Part shown: piece by piece, positions 9,538 to 19,851 of the stretch
How positions within the stretch are numbered: the first letter of the stretch is position 1
Layout of the letters: each line of letters starts with the position of its first letter
Origin: Alloalcanivorax xenomutans
Lineage (GTDB): Bacteria; Pseudomonadota; Gammaproteobacteria; Pseudomonadales; Alcanivoracaceae
Length of the DNA: 64,000 nt
Reading direction: 5' to 3'
Assembly (NCBI RefSeq): GCF_900217905.1
Contig: NZ_OBMO01000014.1
Location: 1-64,000, forward strand
Program-made: the position numbers and the translations under genes
Notes under the pieces: generated by a model
What the model saw: the letters and a program-made list of their open reading frames with translations, nothing else
Databases searched by the model: none
Told to the model about the DNA's origin: nothing

Positions 9538-10656
9538 ATGTCGGAACTGCCTGCTCCTTCCACCCTCACCCCGGAATCCACCCGCGTCATCGTCGGCATG
9601 TCCGGCGGTGTGGATTCCTCGGTGGCCGCCGCCCGCCTGCTGGAGGCGGGTTATCAGGTGGAAGGCCTGTTCATGAAGAACTGGAACGAGGACGACGGTA
9701 CCGAATACTGTACCGCCCGGGAGGACCTGCTCGACGCCATGCAGGTGGCTGGCGTATTGGGTATGGAGCTGCATACGGTGAATTTCGCCGGCGAGTACTG
9801 GGACCGGGTGTTCGAGCACTTCCTCGAGGAATATCGGGCCGGCCGCACTCCCAACCCGGACATCCTCTGCAACAAGGAAATCAAGTTCCGCGCCTTCCTG
9901 GATCACGCCGTGGCGCTGGGCGCCGACGCCATCGCCACCGGCCACTACGCCCGGGTCGAGCATGGGCATGGGCCCGCCCGGCTGCTGCGCGCGGTGGATA
10001 CCAACAAGGACCAGACTTACTTTCTGCACGCGGTGGGCGGCGACAAATTCGCCCGCACCCTGTTCCCCCTGGGTGATCTGCACAAACCGGAAGTGCGCCG
10101 CCTGGCCGGGGAGAAAGGCTTCGACAACCACAAGAAGAAGGATTCCACCGGCATTTGCTTCATCGGTGAGCGCCGCTTCAAGGACTTCCTGGAGACCTAT
10201 CTGCCAGCCCAGCCCGGTATCATCGAGGACGACCATGGCAAGGTGATCGGCCGGCACGACGGACTGATGTACTACACCCTGGGCCAGCGCCAGGGACTGG
10301 GCATCGGCGGCCGCGCCGACGGCAACGATGAACCCTGGTACGTGGCCGCCAAGGATCTGAGCCGCAACGTGCTGATCGCGGTGCAGGGCCACGACCACCC
10401 GCTGCTGTTCAGCCGTGAGTTGACCAGCGCGCCGGTGGACTGGGTGGCCATGGCGCCGCCGGCCCTCCCCGCCCGGCTTACCGCCAAAACCCGCTATCGC
10501 CAGCCCGATCAGGCCTGTACCGTGGAGAACGCCGGCGACGGCCGGGTACGCGTGGTGTTCGATCAGCCACAACGAGCGGTCACCCCGGGTCAGTCGGTGG
10601 TGTTTTACCACGGCGACGCCTGTCTCGGCGGGGCCGTGATCGAGGAGACACGATGA
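9538..10656 (+). CDS. mnmA: tRNA-specific 2-thiouridylase MnmA
   Basis: Adds sulfur to U34 of Lys, Glu and Gln tRNAs, using persulfide passed from the Tus relay. The N-terminal PP-loop is [22 protein letters not shown] follows. The catalytic cysteines are the C of [12 protein letters not shown] and the C of [12 protein letters not shown]. The length from ATG 9538 is 372 residues; a TTG at 9529 adds three residues and is less likely. Its stop overlaps the hflD start as ATGA, so the two are coupled. Confidence 0.96.
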   Translation: MSELPAPSTLTPESTRVIVGMSGGVDSSVAAARLLEAGYQVEGLFMKNWNEDDGTEYCTAREDLLDAMQVAGVLGMELHTVNFAGEYWDRVFEHFLEEYRAGRTPNPDILCNKEIKFRAFLDHAVALGADAIATGHYARVEHGHGPARLLRAVDTNKDQTYFLHAVGGDKFARTLFPLGDLHKPEVRRLAGEKGFDNHKKKDSTGICFIGERRFKDFLETYLPAQPGIIEDDHGKVIGRHDGLMYYTLGQRQGLGIGGRADGNDEPWYVAAKDLSRNVLIAVQGHDHPLLFSRELTSAPVDWVAMAPPALPARLTAKTRYRQPDQACTVENAGDGRVRVVFDQPQRAVTPGQSVVFYHGDACLGGAVIEETR

Positions 10657-11297
10657 CCGAGCAACCCCTGTCCCTACAGCAACAGCAAATGCTGGCTCTC
10701 GGCGCGGTATTCGAGTGCGCGGTCATGGCGGACCAGATCGCCACCCGTGGCGACGCCGATCCGGCGGTACTGGCGTCGCTGTTTGAATCAGTGCTGGTGA
10801 TGGACGCCACCGACTTCGACACCATCTACCCGCGCCCGGGCCGCTTCCAGGATGGCCTGCGCCTGCTGCGCAAGAGCCTCAACAGGGAACAGAACCGGGA
10901 CGCCGCCCGCCCTCTCAGCTATGGGCTGGCGCTGCTGCATCTCTCCTCAAAACTGCGCAAGAATGACGACGTGGTGAATATTCTGCGTAACCGGCTACTG
11001 GCCCTGGAAGGTCAGCGCGCCCATTTCGAGGATCTCACGCAACCCGGCTTCTGCCACCGGTTGGCGGGTATCTATGTGGATACGCTGGGCACGTTCCGGT
11101 TCCGTATCCGCGTGCAGGGCGACCCGGCCAAACTGCAGGACGAGGACAACGCGGCCCGCATCCGCGCCCTGTTCCTGGCCGGTGTGCGGGCCGCCTTTCT
11201 ATGGCATCAGATGGGTGGCCGGCGCTGGCGTTTGCTGTTTCAGCGCAAAGCGCATCTCGATATACTAAACAGCATAAAAATCAATGAATTAAACTAA
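10653..11297 (+). CDS. hflD: High-frequency lysogenization protein HflD homologue
   Basis: Peripheral inner-membrane all-helical protein of 214 residues. The E. coli homologue binds lambda CII; the cellular role is still unclear, but it is almost always encoded next to mnmA and purB, as here. Recognisable segments are [27 protein letters not shown] and [16 protein letters not shown], with [23 protein letters not shown] near the end. The last dozen codons ([12 protein letters not shown]) are AT-rich, unlike the rest of the operon. The gene overlaps mnmA by 4 nt. Confidence 0.93.
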   Translation: MTEQPLSLQQQQMLALGAVFECAVMADQIATRGDADPAVLASLFESVLVMDATDFDTIYPRPGRFQDGLRLLRKSLNREQNRDAARPLSYGLALLHLSSKLRKNDDVVNILRNRLLALEGQRAHFEDLTQPGFCHRLAGIYVDTLGTFRFRIRVQGDPAKLQDEDNAARIRALFLAGVRAAFLWHQMGGRRWRLLFQRKAHLDILNSIKINELN

Positions 11298-11319
11298 ACA
11301 AATAAAGTAAAATATAAAG

Positions 11320-11349
11320 AAAATCGCCCCTCATGAGCCGCGATTTTTT
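11320..11349 (+). terminator. Intrinsic terminator after hflD
   Basis: AAAATCGC pairs with GCGATTTT around the loop CCCTCATGAGCC, and the T-run (TTTTTT) continues to 11349. It lies about 22 bp after the hflD stop and would end the rluE-nudJ-mnmA-hflD transcript. Purines and pyrimidines at the base also allow a weak reverse reading. Confidence 0.8.
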
Positions 11350-11430
11350 CGTCCTTCGACCTTCGTCATAACCCACGCGGCGCTTCCCGATTTGCTGTAT
11401 GATAGCGCCGCTTTCGGTTTTCCTGTCTAG

Positions 11431-12807
<1,377 letters not shown>

Positions 12808-12809
12808 TC

Positions 12810-13937
12810 TTGGCCACCGAGCTGCCCCGCTTCACGCTGCCACTGCCGGCGGAGACCTTTCTCGAGCGGCACTGGCAGCGGCGCACGCTGTTCATGCCCG
12901 CCGCCGCTAGCGGCCTTGACTACCCCGACGCCGACACCCTGGCCGGACTGGCGCTGGAAGCGGAGGTGGAATCCAGGCTGATCCGGGGTGCCGGCGAGGG
13001 CCCCTGGTCGTTGCAGCAGGGACCGCTGGAAGAGGATGCGTTCGAGGGCCTGGGCGAGCGGGACTGGACCCTGCTGGTACAGTCCGTGGACCACTTTCTG
13101 ACACCGGTGAGCCTGCTGCTGGACGATTTCGGCTTCGTGCCGGGCTGGCGTCTGGAAGACATCATGATCAGCTACGCCGCCGAGGGCGGCAGCGTCGGCC
13201 CTCATTTCGATCAGTACGACGTGTTTCTGATCCAGGCCAGCGGCCATCGCCATTGGAAAATCGGACCGCATTGTGACGACGCCGCGCCGCAGCGCACTGA
13301 TACGCCGCTGAAGATGCTGGCGCACATGCCCTGCGAACAGGAGTTCCATGCCGGCCCCGGCGATGTGCTGTATCTGCCGCCGGGCGTCGCCCACCATGGC
13401 GTCGCCAGCGACAGCGATTGCGTCACCTGGTCAGTGGGATTCCGGGCCCCGGATTACCGTGACCTGCTGGCGGAAATGGTGGCCGAATGTCTGGCCAATC
13501 AGCCCGAGCAGCTCTACCGCGACGCCGGGCGCGCGCCCTGCCCGGATCCGGGGCGGCTCGAACAGAACGATCTGGACAACCTGCTGTCTGCTTCCCTGGG
13601 CTTGCTGGACCGCGCCCAGGCAGCCCGGGCGGTGGCCCGCTGGCTGAGCACACCGCGTCAGAACGGTCTTGATTTTATTGTGGACGAAGAGCAGATTCGC
13701 GCCGGCGCACCGGACGCCGCGCTGGTACGGCACGGCGGTGTGCGCCTGCTTCGTCAGGGCGACCATGCCTGGCTCAACGGCGAATGCTGGACACTGGACG
13801 CGGAGCAAGCCGCACTGGTGGACCTGCTGGCCGGGCAACGCCGCTACCGCAACGACCAGTTGGAGCCGCTGCTGACCCGGTCCGCCGGCGAGCTGCTCAA
13901 TCATTGGATCGATCAGGGCTTCTTTGCCCCGCTTTAA
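12810..13937 (+). CDS. roxA: Ribosomal protein uL16 arginine hydroxylase RoxA (YcfD)
   Basis: JmjC/cupin 2-oxoglutarate- and Fe(II)-dependent oxygenase that hydroxylates an arginine of ribosomal protein L16. The iron ligands are visible in GPHFDQYDVF (His and Asp) and in the later histidine of PPGVAHHGVAS. The winged-helix C-terminal domain ends in NHWIDQGFFAP. The 375-residue length fits. The start is TTG at 12810, two nt after the purB stop; the next ATG lies well inside the cupin core, so a TTG start coupled to purB is the best choice. RoxA also neighbours purB in E. coli. Confidence 0.9.
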   Translation: MATELPRFTLPLPAETFLERHWQRRTLFMPAAASGLDYPDADTLAGLALEAEVESRLIRGAGEGPWSLQQGPLEEDAFEGLGERDWTLLVQSVDHFLTPVSLLLDDFGFVPGWRLEDIMISYAAEGGSVGPHFDQYDVFLIQASGHRHWKIGPHCDDAAPQRTDTPLKMLAHMPCEQEFHAGPGDVLYLPPGVAHHGVASDSDCVTWSVGFRAPDYRDLLAEMVAECLANQPEQLYRDAGRAPCPDPGRLEQNDLDNLLSASLGLLDRAQAARAVARWLSTPRQNGLDFIVDEEQIRAGAPDAALVRHGGVRLLRQGDHAWLNGECWTLDAEQAALVDLLAGQRRYRNDQLEPLLTRSAGELLNHWIDQGFFAPL

Positions 13938-13948
13938 CCGAGAACACC

Positions 13949-14374
13949 ATGGCCTTTAGCATCATCGAAACCACTTGGGACGAACACGAGCCGGCGCTGC
14001 GTTTGCTGCGCGAAACCATTTTCATCGGCGAGCAGAACGTGCCGGAAGAACTGGAGTGGGACGGCGAGGATTCCAGTGCCTGTCACTTTCTCGCGCTCGA
14101 CCAGCGGAACCAGCCGGTGGGCTGTATCCGCCTGCAGAGCAGTGGCCAGATCAGCCGCCTGTGCGTGCTCTCGAACAGCCGCAACAGCGGTATCGGCAGA
14201 GCCCTGCTGGTGGCCGCCGAGGAAGCCGCTCGGGCCCGTGGCATGCAGGAGATCTTCCTCAACGCCCAGACCCACGCCACCAGCTTCTATGAAGCGGCGG
14301 GCTTCGCCAGTTCCGGCGGCATTTTCATGGATGCCCATATCCCGCACCGGCAAATGTTCAAGTTGCTGAAATAA
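13949..14374 (+). CDS. GNAT family N-acetyltransferase
   Basis: A 141-residue single GNAT domain. The acetyl-CoA-binding motif A is ISRLCVLSNSRNSGIGRALLVAAEEAAR, and motif B is FLNAQTHATSFYEAAGF. The overall pattern (LRLLRETIFIGEQNVPEELEWDG at the N-terminus, then MDAHIPHRQMFK) is that of the YjcF/ElaA-like group, whose substrates are mostly unknown. It starts 11 bp after roxA, so it is probably the last gene of the purB-roxA transcript. Confidence 0.85.
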   Translation: MAFSIIETTWDEHEPALRLLRETIFIGEQNVPEELEWDGEDSSACHFLALDQRNQPVGCIRLQSSGQISRLCVLSNSRNSGIGRALLVAAEEAARARGMQEIFLNAQTHATSFYEAAGFASSGGIFMDAHIPHRQMFKLLK

Positions 14375-14418
14375 CCCGTCACGCCACGACGGAACAATAA
14401 TCAGAAGAAGAGAGCCCC

Positions 14419-15780
14419 ATGTCCGACACCACCCAATATTTCCTGGAGCAATCCCGTCTGCCACGCCAGTGGTACAACATCATGGCGGACTTCCCGGAAC
14501 CGATGGCCCCGGTGCTGCATCCCGGCACCCGTCAGCCGGTGGCCCCTTCGGATCTGGCGCCCTTGTTCCCGGATACCCTGATCGCCCAGGAAATGACCGC
14601 CGAGCGTTATGTGGATATTCCGGCAGCGGTGCTGGACGTCTACAAGATGTGGCGCCCAAGCCCTCTGATCCGTGCCCGCCGCCTGGAAAAGGCGCTGGAT
14701 ACGCCGGCGCGCATCTACTTCAAATACGAGGGCGTGAGCCCGGCCGGCTCGCACAAGCCGAACACCGCCGTGGCCCAGGCCTATTACAATGCGGAAGCCG
14801 GCACCCGCCGTCTGACCACCGAAACCGGCGCCGGCCAGTGGGGCTCTTCCCTGGCGTTCGCCGGCAGCCTGTTCGGTCTCGAGGTGCAGGTATTCCAGGT
14901 CAAGGTGTCCTATCAACAAAAGCCCTATCGGCAGGCACTGATGCGCACCTACGGGGCCGAGTGCATCCCCTCCCCGTCCAATCTCACCAACGCCGGCCGC
15001 GCCATACTGGCGGAGAACCCCGATCACCCGGGCAGCCTCGGCATCGCCATCAGCGAGGCGGTGGAACTGGCGGCCCAGGCCGACGATACCAAGTACGCCC
15101 TTGGTTCCGTGCTCAACCATGTGATGCTGCATCAAAGCATCATCGGCCAGGAAGCCCTGCTGCAGATGGAAATGGCCGGCGACGATCCGGATATACTGAT
15201 CGGCTGCACCGGCGGCGGCTCCAACTTCGCCGGCCTGGTGTTTCCGTTCCTCGGCGAGCAACTGCGTGGTGGCCGCGGCCGCCGCATCCTGGCGGTGGAG
15301 CCGGCGGCCTGCCCGACCCTGACTCAGGGCCGGTTCGCCTACGACTTCGGCGACACCGCCCACCTGACACCGCTGACCAAGATGCACACCCTGGGCTCCA
15401 GCTTCACCCCGCCGGGCTTCCACGCCGGCGGCCTGCGTTACCACGGCATGGGCCCGCAGGTTTCCCACGCGTTGCAACTGGGGCTGATCGAAGCCCGCGC
15501 GTACGCCCAGACCGGCTGCTTCGAGGCGGCGGTGCAATTCGCCCGCCACGAAGGCATCGTGCCGGCGCCAGAGTGCTCCCACGCGGTCAAGGCCGCCATC
15601 GACGAAGCGTTGCGCTGCAAGGAAGAAGGCCAGGGACAAACCATCCTGTTCAACCTGTCCGGCCACGGTCATTTCGACATGCAGGCCTACATCGATTTCT
15701 TCGATGGCAAACTGGAAGACCGCGAGTACGACGCCGCCGCCGCGGAAGTGGCGCTGGCGCAGTTGCCTCAGCTCGGTTGA
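14419..15780 (+). CDS. TrpB-like PLP-dependent enzyme (TrpB2 type)
   Basis: Fold-type II pyridoxal-phosphate enzyme of the tryptophan-synthase-beta-like group. The 453 residues exceed standalone TrpB1 (about 400) and match TrpB2. The Schiff-base lysine lies in [16 protein letters not shown], the phosphate-binding glycines in [12 protein letters not shown], and [13 protein letters not shown] is the TrpB2 signature. No trpA lies nearby, so the enzyme probably scavenges indole plus serine or acts on a different substrate. A purine-rich AGAAGAAGAGAGCC precedes the ATG. Confidence 0.88.
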   Translation: MSDTTQYFLEQSRLPRQWYNIMADFPEPMAPVLHPGTRQPVAPSDLAPLFPDTLIAQEMTAERYVDIPAAVLDVYKMWRPSPLIRARRLEKALDTPARIYFKYEGVSPAGSHKPNTAVAQAYYNAEAGTRRLTTETGAGQWGSSLAFAGSLFGLEVQVFQVKVSYQQKPYRQALMRTYGAECIPSPSNLTNAGRAILAENPDHPGSLGIAISEAVELAAQADDTKYALGSVLNHVMLHQSIIGQEALLQMEMAGDDPDILIGCTGGGSNFAGLVFPFLGEQLRGGRGRRILAVEPAACPTLTQGRFAYDFGDTAHLTPLTKMHTLGSSFTPPGFHAGGLRYHGMGPQVSHALQLGLIEARAYAQTGCFEAAVQFARHEGIVPAPECSHAVKAAIDEALRCKEEGQGQTILFNLSGHGHFDMQAYIDFFDGKLEDREYDAAAAEVALAQLPQLG

Positions 15781-15801
15781 GGCCCGTGACGGCAACACGC
15801 G

Positions 15802-15827
15802 GAATCGCGGCTTGTGCGCCGCGATTC
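15802..15827. terminator. Hairpin between convergent trpB-like and MFS genes
   Basis: A perfect 10-bp stem, GAATCGCGGC/GCCGCGATTC, with loop TTGTGC, lies 21 bp after the TrpB-like stop; its right edge touches the end of the leftward MFS gene. There is no T-tract on either strand, so it may act as an mRNA 3' stabiliser or weak terminator. Confidence 0.6.
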
Positions 15828-17220
15828 AATCCGCCGACCGGGTAAACCGCCACGCGCACCACACCGCTAACAGCGCCATCGGCAGCACCGCCATGAACAC
15901 CACCGGAGCTGCCCGCTCGGCGCTTTCCGGCGACAGCCCCTCCGCCACACCGGCCAGATTGGCCGCCAACCCCGCCAGCACCGCGCCCACGGCACCACCC
16001 ACCTGGCGCACCGCGATCAATGCCGAAGAGCCAATGGTCCGGTCTCCTTCCGCCAGCGCCCGCAGCAAGCGCCGGTTCATCAGACTGGAGCCCCAACCCA
16101 GGCCCAGACCGCAGATTGCCGCGCCCATCAATACCCAGAGCACCGGCGACGTCATAACGGCGGCCAGCAACAACACCCCGAGTAAAACCGTCAACGCGCC
16201 GATGCGAATCCAGCGGCGCTCGCCCTTCCGATCCGCCCCGGAAACCGCCAGCGCCGCCAGTGTCCAGGCCATCGCCTGCACCGCCACCACATAGCCGGCC
16301 CGCAATGGCGACAGCCCCTGTAGCGCTTGCAGAATCGGCGGGCCGTAGATCAGCAACGCCATGGACGCCGCCGTCACCGCCGCCATCGCCGCGTAACCGG
16401 CCCCCACGGTGTGCCGCAGTTGCCAGGCCCCGGCGGGTAACAGGCGGTTCTCTCCGCGTTGATCCCGCCAGCGCAACCACGTCAGCATGCCGATGGACAA
16501 CAGCAGCAGTCCCAATACCCAAAGCCAGTGTTCCGCCAGACTCGCCAGCACCAGCGCCGCCACCCCCACCGCCAACAATCCCAGCTGCGGCCAGGGCACC
16601 CGGGCACCGCGCTCCGCCGGGGCGGCGCCACGAAACAGCAGTAAAGCGGCGAGTACGAACAGCAATGCCTGGGCAGAGAACAACCAGAACACGCCACGCC
16701 AGCTGCCGCTCCCGGCAAACACACCCCCCAGCAAGGGGCCGAGCACCGTGGCCAGCGCCCAAATCGCGGTGGCCGAGGCAAACACCCGCGCCAAATGCCG
16801 CTCCGGGAAGAACCGCGACACCGCCACCATGGCGAAACCGGAAATCCAGCCCCCACCCACGCCCTGCACCCAGCGGCCAGCCAGAAAGGTGAAAATATCC
16901 GGCGCCAGCGCGGACACCGCGCACCCGGTCGCCAACACCAGTCCGGCGCCCGCGCTGGCACGCGCCAAACCGTATCGCTCCGCCAATCGCCCCGCGCTGG
17001 CCACGGCCAGGATCGTTCCGATCATGAACAGCGCCACCGCCCAACTGAAATACGCGTAGCCGCCCAATTGCCGCGCCACTGTCGGCATGATGGTGGCGGT
17101 GACCAGACTTTCCGCCGCCCCCACCCAGATACCGAGCCAGATCAGCAACAGGCGCGGCCCACGCCGGCCTGAACAGAGATCACGCCAAGTGTCGGACTGG
17201 GGCGCTGTGGGAACGGGCAT
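15826..17220 (-). CDS. MFS transporter, drug/proton antiporter-like
   Basis: Polytopic inner-membrane protein of 464 residues with at least twelve hydrophobic segments. The loop 2-3 motif appears as GRLAERYGLARAS, and motif-C-like glycines as LGPLLGGVFAGSGSWRGVFW, typical of antiporters of the DHA1/DHA2 kind. Start ATG 17220 is preceded by GAGGAGG, a strong site, so the longer frame to 17253 is not used. It lies 13 bp from the end of the TrmB-like gene, in the same orientation, suggesting one transcript. The substrate cannot be told. Confidence 0.85.
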   Translation of the reverse strand: MPVPTAPQSDTWRDLCSGRRGPRLLLIWLGIWVGAAESLVTATIMPTVARQLGGYAYFSWAVALFMIGTILAVASAGRLAERYGLARASAGAGLVLATGCAVSALAPDIFTFLAGRWVQGVGGGWISGFAMVAVSRFFPERHLARVFASATAIWALATVLGPLLGGVFAGSGSWRGVFWLFSAQALLFVLAALLLFRGAAPAERGARVPWPQLGLLAVGVAALVLASLAEHWLWVLGLLLLSIGMLTWLRWRDQRGENRLLPAGAWQLRHTVGAGYAAMAAVTAASMALLIYGPPILQALQGLSPLRAGYVVAVQAMAWTLAALAVSGADRKGERRWIRIGALTVLLGVLLLAAVMTSPVLWVLMGAAICGLGLGWGSSLMNRRLLRALAEGDRTIGSSALIAVRQVGGAVGAVLAGLAANLAGVAEGLSPESAERAAPVVFMAVLPMALLAVWCAWRFTRSAD

Positions 17221-17233
17221 GCGGGGCCTCCTC

Positions 17234-17920
17234 TCAGGCGGCCCCTGGGCCACCCCCCAGTATCGCGCTAAGCCGCCAGAGCTGATGGCCGCTGAGCCGG
17301 TATTTCTCCTCGAAATCGGTCAGCGTCTCCTCGGTGTCCGCCACCGGCGTCACCGATGCCGTGATCCCGGCCAGCGCCAGCGCCGCCGCCAACTCCTCCA
17401 GATACAACCGCCAGTTACTGCGCGCCTCCAACTCGCCGCCCAGGGCGAGCAGATGCGGAAATACCGGGTGTCCGTGCCAGCGTCGCTTCAGATGGGCACT
17501 CTTGGGCCACGGATTGGGGTACAGCAGATAATGGCGTTGCACACGCCAGCCGGCATCTTGCGCCAGCCGCCAGAATCCGGCGCAATCGCAACGCACCAGC
17601 CGCAGGTTTTCCGGCAGCGCTTCGCCGAAACGCCGCTCGCCCCGCTGCAGCCGGTGTTCGGACTGGTCCAGTCCGAGCACCCTCGCCTGCGGGAAACGGC
17701 GGGCCAGCATCACCGAGGACCGGCCGGTACCACAGCCAGAATCCAGGATCAGCGGCCTCGCATCGTCGCCGAGCCATTGCCGCGCCTGATCAAACGCCCG
17801 GCGGTCATGCTCCGCCAGCGGCGCCCGCCAGGGCTGCGACAAATGGCGGCGCACGGTGGCCTCCAGGCGCTCGTGCGGTCCGGTCTGGTTCGACACCACG
17901 GGGGAACTGTTGGCAAACAT
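17234..17920 (-). CDS. TrmB-like class I SAM methyltransferase, diverged
   Basis: Resembles tRNA (guanine-46-N7) methyltransferase TrmB along its 228 residues: a SAM loop DSGCGTGRSSVMLARRFP, then LYPNPWPKSAHLKRR, SNWRLYLEEL and TDFEEKYRLSGH, which line up with PDPW-K-RH-KRR, TDWEPYAE and TKFE-RG-RLGH of genuine TrmB. Both conserved aspartates of those motifs (D144 and D180 in E. coli numbering) are asparagine here. The usual basic N-terminal segment is also altered. It is probably a paralogue with a changed or lost activity, while the housekeeping trmB would lie elsewhere. It precedes the MFS gene by 13 bp. Confidence 0.75.
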   Translation of the reverse strand: MFANSSPVVSNQTGPHERLEATVRRHLSQPWRAPLAEHDRRAFDQARQWLGDDARPLILDSGCGTGRSSVMLARRFPQARVLGLDQSEHRLQRGERRFGEALPENLRLVRCDCAGFWRLAQDAGWRVQRHYLLYPNPWPKSAHLKRRWHGHPVFPHLLALGGELEARSNWRLYLEELAAALALAGITASVTPVADTEETLTDFEEKYRLSGHQLWRLSAILGGGPGAA

Positions 17921-17997
17921 GAAATTGTTGTGATCCGCATGAAGTTGGGATGGCGACCGTTTGCTATTCTTTCAGCAAGCCGCACGGAGGCACCATT

Positions 17998-18054
17998 ATG
18001 CGTTTTAAAAGACCGTTTTTCCTCCCGTCGACGGATTTATCGGGGCACCGATAA
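17998..18054 (+). CDS. Possible 18-codon leader ORF
   Basis: A short frame encoding MRFKRPFFLPSTDLSGHR starts after CACGGAGGCACCATT, a better ribosome-binding site than the one before the next gene. It stops with TAA two nt before the ATG of the MORN-repeat protein gene. That layout fits translational coupling or leader-peptide control. Its size allows no homology judgement, and it could be chance. Confidence 0.35.
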   Translation: MRFKRPFFLPSTDLSGHR

Positions 18055-18056
18055 TA

Positions 18057-18992
18057 ATGGTCCGCCGATGCCTCGTATCATTGCTTCTGCTGTGCGCCGG
18101 CCTCAGCACCGCCGAGACAGCCAAACCGCCGGCGAACGCTGCCCTTCAGGGCGAGTTCGGAGTACTCAATCAACAAGGCGCGCTGATCGAACATCGGCGT
18201 ATCAAGGACGGCAAGCGGCACGGCGAGCAACGCTATTACTATGAAAGGAGCGGCGAAAACGGGCAGGAAGAAGGGCGTGTGGAAAAGGGCCCTCTGAGAC
18301 GCATCGCCCAGTACCGGAATGGTGTTCAATCCGGCCTGGAACAGTGGTTCGACCGCGCCGGACACCTCACCGAGGAGATTCCCTACCGGAATAATCAGGT
18401 ACACGGTCAAGTGCGCCGTTACTACCCTGACGGTAATCTGCGCGAACAAGTCTGCTTTGTCCGGGGCAAGAAAAACGGCGTGTTCAGCTATTTTGACGAG
18501 AGCGGCCGCGTCACCGCCCGGGGCACGGCGCAAAGTGCCGGCATCGTCGAAACACGCTTCTGGGGCAAGGACGGTGAATTGACCCAGCACCAAGTCGAGT
18601 ATCGACGAGACTCGGAGGGGCGCTTCCTGGACAACGCGCCGCTATGGCTGATCATTACTGCCCGCTACCACCAGCACCAGCCGATCCAGGCTGACATTCA
18701 CTACGCCGAGACCGGTGAACGCTGGCTTGAGCGTTTCGAAAAGGGCGCCCTGGTGGAAATTCATCATACCGTCAACGGCCTGCCCGAGGGTCTGAACATC
18801 AGCCGGAAAGGAACACGTGTCTACCGGGAGACCTATGTCAAAGGTCGCTTGCATGGCCCCTGGCGTCTGCAAACGGCCACCGGTACGCCCTTGCTGTGGG
18901 GGCAATATCGTGACGGCAAACGGGTCGGCGAATGGCATCAGCGCGGCCGCGACGGCACCATCGAAACCATTAATGCCGGCGATGGCGGATAA
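18057..18992 (+). CDS. MORN/YwqK-repeat exported protein
   Basis: A 311-residue protein with a signal peptide (MVRRCLVSLLLLCAGLSTA) and serial repeats of about 22 residues of the MORN_2/YwqK type: for example GDGKRHGEQRYYY-like, NGVQSGLEQWFDRAGHL, NNQVHGQVRRYYPDGNL, GKKNGVFSYFDESGRV, and again late in the chain, KGRLHGPWRLQ and DGKRVGEWHQRGRDG. Such proteins are often named YwqK-family antitoxins by homology to a Bacillus gene, but no toxin gene is adjacent here. Location should be periplasm or outer surface. Function is unknown. Confidence 0.8.
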   Translation: MVRRCLVSLLLLCAGLSTAETAKPPANAALQGEFGVLNQQGALIEHRRIKDGKRHGEQRYYYERSGENGQEEGRVEKGPLRRIAQYRNGVQSGLEQWFDRAGHLTEEIPYRNNQVHGQVRRYYPDGNLREQVCFVRGKKNGVFSYFDESGRVTARGTAQSAGIVETRFWGKDGELTQHQVEYRRDSEGRFLDNAPLWLIITARYHQHQPIQADIHYAETGERWLERFEKGALVEIHHTVNGLPEGLNISRKGTRVYRETYVKGRLHGPWRLQTATGTPLLWGQYRDGKRVGEWHQRGRDGTIETINAGDGG

Positions 18993-19103
18993 CAACGCCT
19001 GAACCGCGTACTCTTTCCACCATCCAAAGGATGAGTATCGCCACAAATCAATCCGCCCTCAGCAGGGCTATGATAACAAGCGCATCATGACCAAGAGGCC
19101 GCC

Positions 19104-19832
19104 ATGACCCCATTCATCCGCACCCTGGCCCTGCTACTGGGCCTGATCCTGACCGGCCCTGCCCTGGCACAGATGTCCATCCATGTGATCCAGCGGGCCG
19201 ACGCTGAAGCTCTGGTGCCGGTCATCGAACCGTTGCTGCCGGAAGGCGGCTCCGTCAACGCCTACCAAGGCCGGCTGGTGATCCGCACCAGTCAGGAGAA
19301 TTTTGATCAAATCCTCAATGCCCTGGGCGACATGCCCGCCGCGCCACGCACGGTATCGGTGGTTTTGCGGCGGCGCCAGAACAGCGAAGGCGACGACCGC
19401 GTATTGAAAGTCGAGGGCGGCCGGGTCACCGTGAGCGGCGGCCGGCACCGGCAGCAGCGCGAGGACCAGTACCGTATCAACACCCTCTCCGGGCATCCGG
19501 CCAGTGTCGGTCAGGGCACGCTGATCGCCCTGGCTGGCAGCCAGCTGCCCGCTTTATTGAGCCTGAAACAAGGGATCGATATTCTGCCTCTGCTCACCGC
19601 CGACAATCAGGTGCGCCTGCGCATCAGCCAGCGCTTCGAACAATTGAGCCATGGCACCGTCGCGGACACCCAGAGCACCGCCACCACCCTGCAAGTGCCC
19701 CTGGGCCAGTGGACGCCCTTGGGAAACATAGAAGTGCACGAACAAACCCGGAGCCAGGGTTTGGGCGGCGCGGAGCAACGCAGCAGTACCGTCACTCTGC
19801 CATTGGAAATCAAAGTCGACCTGGTCCACTGA
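19104..19832 (+). CDS. Exported protein with secretin N1-like domain
   Basis: A 242-residue protein with a clear signal peptide ending near ALAQ (residue 23). Residues about 25-90 (VIQRADAEALVPVIEPLL... LVIRTSQENFDQILNALGDM) match the short N1/NolW-type domain of type II/III secretins. A second half with SGHPASVGQGTLIAL and VRLRISQRFEQL recalls beta-rich secretin-domain segments, but the chain is far too short to form an outer-membrane secretin. GAGG precedes the ATG. The gene stands between the MORN protein and an aldo/keto reductase. No secretion genes are nearby, so a standalone periplasmic role is inferred. Confidence 0.65.
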   Translation: MTPFIRTLALLLGLILTGPALAQMSIHVIQRADAEALVPVIEPLLPEGGSVNAYQGRLVIRTSQENFDQILNALGDMPAAPRTVSVVLRRRQNSEGDDRVLKVEGGRVTVSGGRHRQQREDQYRINTLSGHPASVGQGTLIALAGSQLPALLSLKQGIDILPLLTADNQVRLRISQRFEQLSHGTVADTQSTATTLQVPLGQWTPLGNIEVHEQTRSQGLGGAEQRSSTVTLPLEIKVDLVH

Positions 19833-19851
19833 CCAGCCCACCGGAGCGGCA

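Noticed and set aside
14419-15780. Part of a trp operon
   Set aside because: No trpA, trpF or other trp gene is near, and the protein is of the TrpB2 type that is usually unlinked.
18057-18992. Toxin-antitoxin system suggested by the YwqK name
   Set aside because: The protein is exported and no small toxin-like gene lies beside it; the name reflects repeat homology only.
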